NCBI RefSeq assembly: GCF_014489635.1
Contig: NZ_CP060828.1
Location: 9,164,001-9,228,000 of the forward strand
DNA: 64,000 nucleotides
Direction: 5' to 3'
Source of the DNA: Streptomyces roseirectus
GTDB taxonomy: Bacteria; Actinomycetota; Actinomycetes; Streptomycetales; Streptomycetaceae
In this document: piece after piece, positions 17,919 through 26,694 of the stretch
Numbering within the stretch: the first letter of the stretch is position 1
Layout: each line of letters opens with the position of its first letter
Position numbers and translations under genes: made by a program
The notes under the pieces: generated by a model
The model's input: the letters and a program-made list of their open reading frames with translations, nothing else
Told to the model about the DNA's origin: nothing
Database searches by the model: none

Positions 17919-19799
17919 TCATGGGGTTTCGGTGGGGGAGGGGGAAACGGCGGTGAGAGCGGTGTCGGCACGCGGCGGCTGTGTGCTCGGCGTCATCCAC
18001 GGGCCGGGAGGTCCGGGCTGCGCGCTCGGCTGACGGTTCGGCTTCCGCCGGGGCAGCCGCACCCCGCCCGCCGCGGTCACGGCGAGCGCGCCGAGGAGGG
18101 CGAGGACGGCGGCCGGGGCGAGGACGGCCCACGGGGCGCGTTCGACGTACGGCTGGTTCTCGGCCAGCAGCAGGCCCCACTCGGGGGACGGCGGCTGGGA
18201 GCCGAGGCCGAGGAAGCCGAGCGCGGCCAGGCTCAGGGCGATGCCGGGCAGCCGGAGGAGCGCGTGGCGGACGACGGGTGGCAGGACGGCGGGGAACAGT
18301 TCGTGCCGGAGCAGGTACCAGCGGCCGGCACCGAGTGCGCGGGTCGCGGTCAGGTGGAGGGTGGCGCGTTCCTGCCGCAGGAGGGCGGAGGTGTGGGTGG
18401 CCAGCGGTGACCAGGCGACGACGGAGACCGCGAGGGCGGGGGTCCAGGGACCGCTGCCCGCGACGCCGGTGACGAGGAGGGCGGCCAGCACGGGCGGTAC
18501 CGCGTTGACGGTGTCGACCAGGGGGCCGGACAGGCGGGGCAGCAAGCCCAGCAGGACGCCGGCCAGCAGGGCGGCGGCGCTCACCGCGAGGGCGGTGCCG
18601 AGGGTGTCGAGCGCGCCGTGCGCGACGCGGGCGAGGACGTCACGCCCGAGCGCGTCGGTGCCGAAGGGGTGTGCGGCGGAGGGGGCCTGGAGCTTGGCGG
18701 CCGTGTCCAGGGCGAGGGGGTCGCGGGGCAGACCGAGGCCGACGACGCCGGCGAGCACCAGCCCGTAGACGAGAGGGACGACGCGCGGGGCGGGCGGGGC
18801 GGGCCGGTGCAGGGAGTGCAGGGCGCCGTCGCGCAACGCGGGCCCGATCAGCCACCGCACGCCCAGCCGGGCCAGCACAGCCGCCGCTGCCGCGAGCGCG
18901 ACGAGCGCCAGCGTGCCGGTCTGCAGGACGGGCAGGTCCTGGGCGAGCGCGGCACGCAGGGTGAGCCGGCCCAGCCCCGGGATGTCGAAGATCTGCTCGA
19001 CGGCGACCGCGCCGCCGGTCAGGCCGACCACGAACAGCCCCAGGTTGGGCAGGAGTCCGGGCACGCAGCGGCGCAGTGCCTGCAGCGCGATGGAGCCCGG
19101 CGGTACTCCGCGTGCGGCGGTGGCCAGCGCCCACGGTTCGGCGAACGCGGCGGGCAGCAGGTCGTCCAGCATCCGCCCGAGGAGGGCACCGGCGGGCAGG
19201 CCGAGGGCGAGCGAGGGCAGGATCATCCACTGGGGGCCGTACCAGCCGAGGGCGGGCAGCCAGCCCAGTTGCACGCCGACGGCCGAGGCCAGCACGGAGG
19301 CGATGAGGAATTCGGGGAGCGCGGCCAGCACCGCCGACCCGGTACCACCGGGGCCGAGCCCGCCGAGCCGGCGGCGGGAGCCGAGCCACAGGGTGCGGGC
19401 GCACACCACCGCGACCGTGCCCAGGGCGACGACGATGGCCCCCGCCATCAGCAGCAGGGACGCGCCGAGGGCCTGTGCCACGGCGGGCAGCACCTCGGTG
19501 TCCGACACCCAGGACCGGCCCGCGTCCCCGCGCAGCAGACCGCCCAGCCAGCGGCCGAGCAGTGCCACGGGGCCGTCGCCCAGGCCGAGTTGGTCCCGGA
19601 TGGCCCGCAGTGCCTCAGGGGTGGGGTCGCGCTCCGCCGAGCGGGCCTTGAGCACGGTCAGCGCGGGATCGGTGCGCGACAGCCACGGCAGCAGGCCGAT
19701 CGCGCACACCAGCCCGCCCGTCAGCAGGGCCCGCCACAGCAGCGTGAGGCCGCCGCCCCGCGCGAGCGTGCGCAGGGCGGCGGGGAGGGATCCGGTCAC
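17919..19799 (-). CDS. Fused Dpp/Cnt-type ABC transporter permease (two permeases in one chain), 626 aa
   Basis: GTG at 19799 lies 5 bases after the stop of the binding-protein gene. The protein contains two successive peptide/nickel-type permease units. The first half resembles DppB/NikB (FDIPGLGRLTLRAALAQDLP is the typical C-terminal motif). The second resembles DppC/NikC (HPFGTDALGRDVLARVAHGA, then the EAA-like loop RALGAGRWYLLRHELFP). Such genes are normally separate, so this is a natural fusion. No ATPase gene of this family follows; only an unrelated exporter ATPase fragment lies downstream, so energising subunits must come from elsewhere or were lost. The C-terminal 50 residues are Pro-rich and probably disordered. 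Confidence 0.85.
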   Translation of the reverse strand: MTGSLPAALRTLARGGGLTLLWRALLTGGLVCAIGLLPWLSRTDPALTVLKARSAERDPTPEALRAIRDQLGLGDGPVALLGRWLGGLLRGDAGRSWVSDTEVLPAVAQALGASLLLMAGAIVVALGTVAVVCARTLWLGSRRRLGGLGPGGTGSAVLAALPEFLIASVLASAVGVQLGWLPALGWYGPQWMILPSLALGLPAGALLGRMLDDLLPAAFAEPWALATAARGVPPGSIALQALRRCVPGLLPNLGLFVVGLTGGAVAVEQIFDIPGLGRLTLRAALAQDLPVLQTGTLALVALAAAAAVLARLGVRWLIGPALRDGALHSLHRPAPPAPRVVPLVYGLVLAGVVGLGLPRDPLALDTAAKLQAPSAAHPFGTDALGRDVLARVAHGALDTLGTALAVSAAALLAGVLLGLLPRLSGPLVDTVNAVPPVLAALLVTGVAGSGPWTPALAVSVVAWSPLATHTSALLRQERATLHLTATRALGAGRWYLLRHELFPAVLPPVVRHALLRLPGIALSLAALGFLGLGSQPPSPEWGLLLAENQPYVERAPWAVLAPAAVLALLGALAVTAAGGVRLPRRKPNRQPSAQPGPPGPWMTPSTQPPRADTALTAVSPSPTETP

Positions 19800-19804
19800 A
19801 GGGT

Positions 19805-21313
19805 TCAGCGCCGGGTCCCGGTGCCGACGAGCTGCCGCTCGTAGGGGTCGAGTACGGCACCCTCGACGGACGTCCCGATCCCCAGGACGGCCTTCAGGTG
19901 TGCCAGGGGGATCACCGCGCCGGTGCCGAGGATCGCGGCTTCCGCCTTCATCGCCGCGTCCTGACGCTTGCCCGGGTCGGAGTCGGCCTGGGCGTCGGCG
20001 ACCAGCTTGTCGACCGTCTTGTCGCACAGGAACGACAGGTTGTAGGAGCCGCCGCAGGTGTAGTCGCTGGCCAGGACGGTGACCGGGTCGCCGGTGTCGA
20101 GCATCATGTTGCGGGTGGAGACGACGGCGTCGAACTTCTTGGCCAGCAGGTCGCTTTCGAGGCGCGAGTAGGTGCGCACCTCCAGCTTCACCGTGAACCC
20201 CGCCTTCTGGAGCTGCTGTTGGAGCACCTGGGCGGTCTCGGGCAGTTCGGGCCGGTCGTTGTAGGTGGCGATGGTGATGCTCCGGCCCTTGGGGTCGGTG
20301 GCCCTCGCCCGGCCGGTCGGCTCGGTCCGCTTGCCGGCCGCCCAGGTCAGCGCGGGGCCGTAGAGGCCCTGGGCGGGCTCGGCGAACCCGTCGTACACGC
20401 CCTTGGCGACGGCTGAGGTGTCGATCGCCTCGCGTGCGGCGGCCCGCAGCCCCGCGTCCTTGAAGGCGCCCGCCTGGGTGTTGAGGAACAGGCTGGTGTT
20501 CCGCGCGGTGTTGATCTCGTGGACGGTGTCCTTGCTCAGGGAGGCGACCTGCGCGACGGGCACCGCCTCGGCGATGTCCACGTCCCCGGTGCGCAGGGCG
20601 TTCGCGCGGGCGGTGCCGTCGGAGACGAACTTCACGTCGATGCCGGACGCCTGGGCGCGCCCGCCCCAGTAGCCGTCGTAGCGGTCCAGGGTGGCGGCCG
20701 TGTCGCCGGTGATCCTGGTGAGCTCGAAGGGGCCGGTGGCGGTGCCGACCGGGTTGACCTTGCCGTCCGTGCCGTACGCCTTCGCGGAGAACACCGACAG
20801 GCTGGGGTTGGACAGCCGCAGCGGCAGCACCGGGTCGGCGGTGGCGGTGGTGACCTTGACCCGGTCTTCGCCGACGGCCTCGGCGGTGAGCTTCACACCG
20901 GAGATCGCGGGCGGCGCCGGGTCGGCCGCGGCGGCGTGGGTGAGCGCGGCGGCGACGGCCTTCGCGGTGACCTCGCCGCCGTCCTGGAACGTGGCGTCCC
21001 GCAGCGTGAACACCCAGCTCTTGCCGCCCTGTTCGCTGCTCCACGACTCGGCGAGCGCGGGGACCGCGGTGCCGTTGGCGTCCAGCCGGGTCAGCCCCTC
21101 GCTCACCCCCAGCCGGGACAGGACGAAGGCGTCCTGGACGCCGTACGGCGAGTAGTTCTCCGTCGGCTGGAAGGCGAGCGCCACACGCAGACGCGCGCCC
21201 GCACCCGAGCCGGAGGAGTCCGAGGACGAGCCGTCGTCGTTGGCGGCGAAGCAGCCGGAGAGCAGGGGAGCGAGCAGCAGGCCGGCTATCAGCTGACGGC
21301 GGGGAGATCTCAT
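19805..21313 (-). CDS. Dpp/Nik/Cnt-type substrate-binding lipoprotein, 502 aa
   Basis: A lipoprotein signal peptide with lipobox LLSGC (Cys21) is followed by a Gly/Ser-rich tether and a family 5 solute-binding domain (GLTRLDANGTAVPALAESWS, WVFTLRDATFQDGGEV, YDGYWGGRAQ). It should be anchored outside the membrane and feed the fused permease 5 bases downstream. Family members bind peptides, nickel or metal-opine complexes. A near-perfect Zur-box match 72-86 bases upstream of its start favours a zinc-metallophore role; that link is inference. Confidence 0.87.
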   Translation of the reverse strand: MRSPRRQLIAGLLLAPLLSGCFAANDDGSSSDSSGSGAGARLRVALAFQPTENYSPYGVQDAFVLSRLGVSEGLTRLDANGTAVPALAESWSSEQGGKSWVFTLRDATFQDGGEVTAKAVAAALTHAAAADPAPPAISGVKLTAEAVGEDRVKVTTATADPVLPLRLSNPSLSVFSAKAYGTDGKVNPVGTATGPFELTRITGDTAATLDRYDGYWGGRAQASGIDVKFVSDGTARANALRTGDVDIAEAVPVAQVASLSKDTVHEINTARNTSLFLNTQAGAFKDAGLRAAAREAIDTSAVAKGVYDGFAEPAQGLYGPALTWAAGKRTEPTGRARATDPKGRSITIATYNDRPELPETAQVLQQQLQKAGFTVKLEVRTYSRLESDLLAKKFDAVVSTRNMMLDTGDPVTVLASDYTCGGSYNLSFLCDKTVDKLVADAQADSDPGKRQDAAMKAEAAILGTGAVIPLAHLKAVLGIGTSVEGAVLDPYERQLVGTGTRR

Positions 21314-21385
21314 GGTCCTCGTTCTGTCTGTCCAGGGCCGGACGTGCCCGTACGGGTGGTGCGGCCGGCAACGACCGGCATCATA

Positions 21386-21400
21386 TGAAAATCATTTCCA
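21386..21400. promoter_or_regulatory. Putative Zur (zinc uptake regulator) box
   Basis: TGAAAATCATTTCCA differs at one position from TGAAAATCATTTTCA, the reverse complement of the actinobacterial Zur-box consensus TGAAAATGATTTTCA. It is AT-rich in a very GC-rich background and lies 72-86 bases upstream of the binding-protein start (minus strand), a sensible operator position. It could also serve the opposite strand. The consensus is from my knowledge of Streptomyces/mycobacterial Zur and was not searched. Confidence 0.6.
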
Positions 21401-21718
21401 TCGAGGCAAGAGGGTCCCGCGTCGCGCGATTCCGCTGCCGCCGCCGGGCGGGCGTGGGCGCGTGCGCAGGTGCATGGAGTGGCGGTCGCCGTCCGCTCGC
21501 GCGAAGTCCTGGGATGTTTCCTGGATCCTGCGCCCTGCGTCACGCCGCGATGACTGACGTCGCTACGTCGGTCCGGTCGCGGTGTGTCTTGGGGAGAGCG
21601 CCCTCCGCGCGCACGGATTGACAGCACATTGATCGCTTTACTGATCCGTCAGAGTCTGCCGTGTCAGATAACGTCGTCGCCGGAGATCACCCTGTCCCCA
21701 CGCAGAAAGCGAAATCCC

Positions 21719-22858
21719 GTGACCAGCTTGCCCAGTCGACGACGTCTTCTCACCACCGGAGCGGGGGCCGCGCTCGGCCTCGGCGCACTCGGCGCCGCCA
21801 CGTCCCCCGCCTCGGCCGCCCCCGCCAGGTCCGCGGCCGGCAGTGGCTCCGAGGAGACCAGGACCCTCGACGAGCTGTACCAGGACGCCCTCGCCGAGGG
21901 CGGCAAGCTCGTGGTCTACGCGGGCGGCGACCTCGCCGACTCCGGCAGCGGTGCGGGCGCGCGCACGGCCTTCCGCGCACGGTTCCCGGAGATGGACCTC
22001 CAGCTGATCGTGGACTACAGCAAGTACCACGACGTCCGGATCGACAACCAGTTCGCGACCGGCACCCTCGTCCCCGACGTCGTCCAGCTGCAGACGCTGC
22101 AGGACTTCACCCGCTGGAAGCGCGAGGGCCGGCTGCTGCACTACAAGCCCGCCGGCTTCGGCAGGCTCCACAAGAAGTTCCGGGACGCCGACGGCGCCTG
22201 GATCTCCGCGGCGGTCATCGCCTTCAGCTACGTCTACGACATCGCGGCGGCCGGCGCGGACGCGCCCCGGTCTCCGCTGGACCTGATCGACCCGCGCTGG
22301 AAGGGCAAGGTCGCCTCCTCCTACCCGCACGACGACGACGCGGTCCTCTACCTCTACGCCCTCTACGCGCAGAAGTACGGCTGGGACTGGATGGCGGCCC
22401 TCGCCGCCCAGCAGCCGCAGTTCGCCCGTGGATCGTTCTCACCCGGCACCGCGATCAACAACAGGACGGCGGTCGTCGGTCTCGGTACCGGAGCCGGCGC
22501 GACGGCCACCAGCGGGATCCGTATGGGCATGCCCGACGGGCACCCGTTCGTGGCCTGGGGCCAACGGCTGGCGATCTTCAAGCAGGCCGCCAGCCCGACC
22601 GCGGCGAAGCTCTTCCTGAACTGGCAGATCTCCACCGAGCGCCAGACTTCCAACAACTGGTCGGTGCGTACGGACATCGCCGCACCCACCGGCCTGCGGC
22701 CCGTCTGGGAGTACCCCGACGCCAACGTGGACGGTTTCCCCCGCTTCATGGAAGACCGCGCCGAGGTCGAGCGGCTGAAGCAGACGTTCGCCCTGTACTT
22801 CGGCGAGGTCAAGGGTGACCCGACACCCGGTTGGCTCGGTCTGCACCCGGGAGCCTGA
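21719..22858 (+). CDS. Tat-exported extracellular solute-binding protein (Fbp/AfuA type), 379 aa
   Basis: GTG at 21719 begins VTSLPSRRRLLTTGAGAALG, a twin-arginine signal peptide ending at ASAAPA; the 45 codons upstream in frame are not protein-like. The mature part has family 1/AfuA features (GGKLVVYAGGDLADSG, LIDPRWKGKVASSYP, SPTAAKLFLNW). Such proteins bind ferric ions, polyamines, thiamine or organic acids. No permease is adjacent; the nearest match is the Fbp-type transporter at 25.6-29.6 kb, which has its own binding protein. It may be a second receptor for that system or an orphan. Confidence 0.82.
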   Translation: MTSLPSRRRLLTTGAGAALGLGALGAATSPASAAPARSAAGSGSEETRTLDELYQDALAEGGKLVVYAGGDLADSGSGAGARTAFRARFPEMDLQLIVDYSKYHDVRIDNQFATGTLVPDVVQLQTLQDFTRWKREGRLLHYKPAGFGRLHKKFRDADGAWISAAVIAFSYVYDIAAAGADAPRSPLDLIDPRWKGKVASSYPHDDDAVLYLYALYAQKYGWDWMAALAAQQPQFARGSFSPGTAINNRTAVVGLGTGAGATATSGIRMGMPDGHPFVAWGQRLAIFKQAASPTAAKLFLNWQISTERQTSNNWSVRTDIAAPTGLRPVWEYPDANVDGFPRFMEDRAEVERLKQTFALYFGEVKGDPTPGWLGLHPGA

Positions 22859-22876
22859 CCGCCGGGCCATGCCTGG

Positions 22877-22914
22877 TGCCGCACCGGAAGGCTCAGCAGC
22901 CTCAGGGTGCGGCA
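22877..22914 (+). terminator. Hairpin downstream of the binding-protein gene
   Basis: TGCCGCACC (22877-22885) pairs with GGTGCGGCA (22906-22914); the 20-base loop can itself fold (GGCT/AGCC). No U-tract follows, as is common in Streptomyces terminators. Confidence 0.5.
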
Positions 22915-23201
22915 TCTCCGTCACCCCCGCGGAGACGACAGCCGAGGGCGGACCTGGAGATCGTGCGCCGGAGCGGTCGCGCGATCGGCATCGACGAGTC
23001 GGGCCGGTGAGGTCGAAAACGGCGAGCCCGCCGGTCCCCGACGCCCGCCGCGTGATGATCGAGCCCGTACGAGCGGTCGCCGAAGAACTCGAACATCACG
23101 CGCCTCTCGCAACCGTGCCGTCGGAGTGCCCCGGCTGCTCTGCCAGGGGCGGGACGCCGGGGGCGGGCGCCGCCGGCGGGCGCTTCGGCGGTGCCGGACT
23201 C
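22915..23201. other. Gap with no recognisable gene
   Basis: Short frames exist on both strands but none has a ribosome site together with gene-like composition or a family I recognise. The right part is GC-rich and abuts the end of the GntR gene. Confidence 0.4.
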
Positions 23202-23888
23202 CTACCGCTTGTCGCTGCCCGCCGCCCGCAGGTCCGGTTCGTGTTCGCGGATCGCCGCGGCCCGCTGGATGTGCGCCGCCGTCAGCGAACCCGCCTTCTC
23301 CGCGTCTCCCTGGAGGACGGCCTTGAGGATGAGGTCGTGGTCGTTCCGGAGGGCGGCGGAGTGCTCGGCGGTCCAGATCGTGGCCGCCGGGGTGAAACGC
23401 ACCCAGAGGGCTTCGATGTACTCGGCGACGAGCGGGGAGGACTGCCGGTACAGGGCGAAGTGGAATTCCCGGTTGAGGACGGAGAGTTCGGCGGCCGTCG
23501 CCCGGCCGCCCTGCTGCGCCTCGGTGAGCTGGGCGTGCCGTTCCTTCAGCAGTTCCAGTCCGGCCGGGGTCATGCGCTCGACGGCCATGACGGCCGCGGC
23601 CTGTTCGGCTGCCGCGCGCAGGCGGTAGAGGTCCCGGGCCGCGTCGGGGGAGAGCTGGCGGACGGAGGCGCCCTTGTGCGGGGAATAGCTGATCACGCCG
23701 TCGGCCTCGAGCATGCGCAGGGCTTCGCGTACAGGGGTCGGGCTGACGCCGTAACGCTTGGCCAGCACGGTCTGCTTGATGAGTTCACCGGGGCGGATCA
23801 CGCCGTTCGCGACGTCGTCACGGATCCGGTCCGCGACGTAGGCGGTCCTGCTCACGGGCGGGGCGAAACCGCTGCCCTCCTGGCTCAT
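23202..23888 (-). CDS. GntR-family regulator, FCD subfamily, 228 aa
   Basis: The N-terminal winged HTH is typical of GntR (IRDDVANGVIRPGELIKQTV then LAKRYGVSPTPVREALRMLE). The C-terminal domain is all-helical FCD with metal/ligand residues (LNREFHFALYR, RNDHDLILKAVLQGDAEKA). FCD regulators usually repress operons for organic-acid or aromatic catabolism and respond to a pathway intermediate. It diverges from the MmgE/PrpD operon. The intergenic region holds a 26-bp element that reappears, base for base, before the acyl-CoA synthetase operon 9.4 kb away, so both are probable targets. Confidence 0.9.
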   Translation of the reverse strand: MSQEGSGFAPPVSRTAYVADRIRDDVANGVIRPGELIKQTVLAKRYGVSPTPVREALRMLEADGVISYSPHKGASVRQLSPDAARDLYRLRAAAEQAAAVMAVERMTPAGLELLKERHAQLTEAQQGGRATAAELSVLNREFHFALYRQSSPLVAEYIEALWVRFTPAATIWTAEHSAALRNDHDLILKAVLQGDAEKAGSLTAAHIQRAAAIREHEPDLRAAGSDKR

Positions 23889-23984
23889 CGGGCTCCTCGG
23901 GGTCGGGGCCGATCGCTACGGCGCTCTGGAGTGTGGAACTCAATAATGTACAGCGTGCAGAGAAGAAGGTGTCTGCACATCCTC

Positions 23985-24013
23985 TAGACAACACTCTATA
24001 GACTATGTAATCT
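23985..24013 (+). promoter_or_regulatory. Promoter/operator copy 1 of a 26-bp repeated element
   Basis: The 26 bases 23985-24010 are identical to 33381-33406. They start with TAGACA (-35-like), contain the palindrome TCTATAGA, and run into TAATCT (24008-24013), a -10-like hexamer 17 bp after TAGACA. The element lies between the GntR gene and the MmgE/PrpD operon and is AT-rich against the background. It is the likely GntR operator overlapping a promoter. Confidence 0.75.
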
Positions 24014-24113
24014 CCGTCGCCGTGGGAGCGCGGAAGTGGCCCAGGTCACGTCATCGGCACCAGCCGCGCCCCTACCTCTCAGCGTCGAGGGCTTCGGAAG
24101 TCTGGAGACTGGC

Positions 24114-25529
24114 ATGGCCACACAGGAACGACTCACCCGGGACGTCGCGGAATGGGCCGCCGGGCAGCGGCACGCCACGCTGCCCGCGGAACTCGACCGG
24201 CACGTACGGCGGATGATCCTCGATCACCTCGCCGGAGTCGTCGCCAGCTCGGTCGGCCCGGTCTCGGCCGCGGTCGCCGAGCACGCGGGGCGCATGTATC
24301 CCGGAGAGGCGGCCACGGCGATCGGCCACGGCCGGATGTCCGCCCTGGGAGCGGCGCTGGTCAACGGGACCAACGGGCACGGCATCGAGGCCGACGAGGG
24401 ATACACCCCGGGCAGCATGCACCCCACGTCGGTCGTCCTGCCGGCCGTCTTCGCCGTGGCGCAGGAGCGCGGCATCGGCGTGGAGCGCGTCACGGTCGCG
24501 GCGGCCGTGGGGATGGAACTGGCCTGCCGGATCGCGGCGGCCGGACACCCGGCCACCCGCGACAACCACTTCCACAACACCCCCCTCGCGGGCGTGCTGG
24601 GCGCCGCCGCGGCCGTGAGCGTCCTGCTGGAACTGGACGCGGAGACCACCGCCCACGCGCTCGGCGTCGCGGCCTCGCACGCCGGCGGCCTCTTCGAGTT
24701 CCTCAGCGGCTCCGCCGAGGTCAAGCGGCTCCATCCCGGCAAGGCCGCCCGGGACGGCATAGCCGCCGCCGACCTCGCGCGGGCCGGACTCACCGGACCG
24801 GTCACCGCGCTGGAGGGCAAGGACGGCTACTTCGCCGCGTACGCCGGCACGGAGGGCCGCGACTGGCACGCCGCGACGGTCCGGGAGGGGCTCGGCGAGC
24901 GGTGGGTGCTCCTCGGCACCTACGTCAAGCCGTACCCCTGCTGCCGCCACCTCCACGGCGCGATCGACGCGGTGCTCGCGCTCGGCACGGCGCACACCAT
25001 CGACCCCGAGCAGGTCGAGGAGATCCGCGTCGGAACGTTCGACATAGCCACCCGGCACGCAGGGAAGACCCTGGACACCGTGCTCCAGGCACAGCTCAGC
25101 CTCCCCTACACGGTGGCGACGGCACTGGTGCGCAAGGCCGTCACCCTCACCGACTTCGGCGAGGAGGCACGGGCCGACGCCCGGGTGCGGGCACTGGCCG
25201 ACAAGGTCGTCGTCGAACGGGACGAGGCCGCCGACGCCGCCTACCCGAAGACCGGCCGGCCGGCGGACGTGACCGTTGTGCTGCGGGACGGGACACGGCT
25301 CAACCACCGGGTCCAGCACCCCTACGGCGAGCCCGCCAACCCCCTCTCCGACGCCGCGCTGGAGGACAAGGTCCGCGGTCTCGCCGTCCCCGTCATCGGT
25401 GCGGAACGGACCGACGCGCTCATCGCCGCCGCCTGGAGCCTGCGGTCCCTGGACTTCCTCGACGAACTCGACCAGGCCGTCCGCCCCGTCCGTGCCGCGC
25501 ACGAGCGCGGGAACCCCGTCTGCGTCTGA
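24114..25529 (+). CDS. MmgE/PrpD-family protein, 471 aa
   Basis: ATG 24114 (GGAG 8 bases upstream) starts directly before the conserved N-terminal helix (LTRDVAEWAAGQRHATLPAE); a GTG at 24036, also with a GGGAG site, would add 26 residues. Family motifs include GIEADEGYTPGSMHPTSVVL, HFHNTPLAGVLGAAAA, and KPYPCCRHLHGAIDAVLAL. The family covers 2-methylcitrate dehydratase, cis-aconitate decarboxylase and related hydratases or racemases of tri- and dicarboxylates. It is the first gene of an operon with an ABC importer and CoA-ester enzymes, so it probably acts on an imported carboxylate or its derivative. The exact substrate is unknown. Confidence 0.87.
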   Translation: MATQERLTRDVAEWAAGQRHATLPAELDRHVRRMILDHLAGVVASSVGPVSAAVAEHAGRMYPGEAATAIGHGRMSALGAALVNGTNGHGIEADEGYTPGSMHPTSVVLPAVFAVAQERGIGVERVTVAAAVGMELACRIAAAGHPATRDNHFHNTPLAGVLGAAAAVSVLLELDAETTAHALGVAASHAGGLFEFLSGSAEVKRLHPGKAARDGIAAADLARAGLTGPVTALEGKDGYFAAYAGTEGRDWHAATVREGLGERWVLLGTYVKPYPCCRHLHGAIDAVLALGTAHTIDPEQVEEIRVGTFDIATRHAGKTLDTVLQAQLSLPYTVATALVRKAVTLTDFGEEARADARVRALADKVVVERDEAADAAYPKTGRPADVTVVLRDGTRLNHRVQHPYGEPANPLSDAALEDKVRGLAVPVIGAERTDALIAAAWSLRSLDFLDELDQAVRPVRAAHERGNPVCV

Positions 25530-25563
25530 CCGGACCGACCGCGAGGAAGGGAGGAGTCCCACC

Positions 25564-26694
25564 ATGAAGGTTGACGTACGCGGCCTCGAACTCGCCTACG
25601 GCGACTTCGTCGCCATCAGGAATCTCGACCTCACCATCGAGGACGGGGAGTCGGTGGTCCTGCTGGGGCAGTCCGGCTGCGGAAAGTCCAGCACCATGCG
25701 GTGCATCGCGGGCCTGGAGACGCCCACCCGGGGGACGATCTCGATCGGCGACACCACCGTCTTCGACGCGCGACACGGTCGAGCGGTGCCCGCCTACCGG
25801 CGCAATGTCGGCATGGTCTTCCAGTCCTACGCGGTGTGGCCGCACAAGACGGTGCTGGAGAACGTGGAGTTCCCGCTGCGGATGCAGGGCGTCGCCAAGG
25901 GCGACCGGCGCCGCAGGAGCCTGGAGGTGCTGGACACCGTCGGCCTGGCCCACCTCGCCGACCGGGGCGCGAGCATGCTCAGCGGCGGTCAGATGCAGCG
26001 CGTCGCACTGGCCCGTTCGATGGCGATGTCGCCCAGCGTGCTGCTGCTGGACGAACCCTTGTCGAACCTGGACGCCCGGCTCCGCGAGGACCTGCGCGTC
26101 GAACTCCGCCGTATCCAGGTCGAACAGGGCCTGACCAGCATGTACGTGACACACGATCAGCAGGAGGCGCTCGCCCTCGCCGACCGGATCGCCGTCATGC
26201 AGGACGGCCGTATCACCCAGCTGGGCACCCCGGAGGAGATCTACAAGCGCCCCGCCAGCGCGTCCATCGCGGCCTTCCTCGGCGTGACGAACGTCTTCGA
26301 GGCCAAGCGGGGGACATCGGAGCGGCTTGCCGAACTCGTCGGACACGGTCTGTCGTTGCACACCGCGCACGACATACCGAGCCGGTCGGCCAGCGTGTGC
26401 ATCCGCCCCGAGGACGTCCGGGTCGACCTCGTCGACACCGCCGGGCCCGCGCCGGCCGCCGACGGCAGCGAGAACTCCTTCGCGGGCACCGTCGACGTCG
26501 CCGTCTTCCAGGGGTCGTCCATCCGGTGCAAGGTCACCACCGACGGCGGGCTCGGTCTGGAGGCCGTCTGCGCGCCCCCGGTGACCGGCCGGCTCGACCA
26601 CGGCGCCCGGGTCACCGTCAGCGTCGCCCCCGGGAACGTGATGGTGCTGCCCGAGACCGTGCCCGAGCCCGCCGTGACGGCGGTGGCCGCATGA
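25564..26694 (+). CDS. ABC importer ATP-binding protein (Fbp/Pot type), 376 aa
   Basis: ATG 25564 follows GGAAGGGAGGAG. The protein has Walker A GQSGCGKSS (35-43), Q-loop FQSYAVWPHKTV, signature LSGGQMQRVALARSMA (139 on), Walker B VLLLDEP (159 on) and switch His in YVTHDQQEAL. A C-terminal TOBE-like domain follows. All functional motifs are intact. The stop overlaps the permease start (ATGA). Its relatives import ferric ion, polyamines, thiamine, 2-aminoethylphosphonate or organic acids; operon context favours an organic acid. Confidence 0.92.
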   Translation: MKVDVRGLELAYGDFVAIRNLDLTIEDGESVVLLGQSGCGKSSTMRCIAGLETPTRGTISIGDTTVFDARHGRAVPAYRRNVGMVFQSYAVWPHKTVLENVEFPLRMQGVAKGDRRRRSLEVLDTVGLAHLADRGASMLSGGQMQRVALARSMAMSPSVLLLDEPLSNLDARLREDLRVELRRIQVEQGLTSMYVTHDQQEALALADRIAVMQDGRITQLGTPEEIYKRPASASIAAFLGVTNVFEAKRGTSERLAELVGHGLSLHTAHDIPSRSASVCIRPEDVRVDLVDTAGPAPAADGSENSFAGTVDVAVFQGSSIRCKVTTDGGLGLEAVCAPPVTGRLDHGARVTVSVAPGNVMVLPETVPEPAVTAVAA

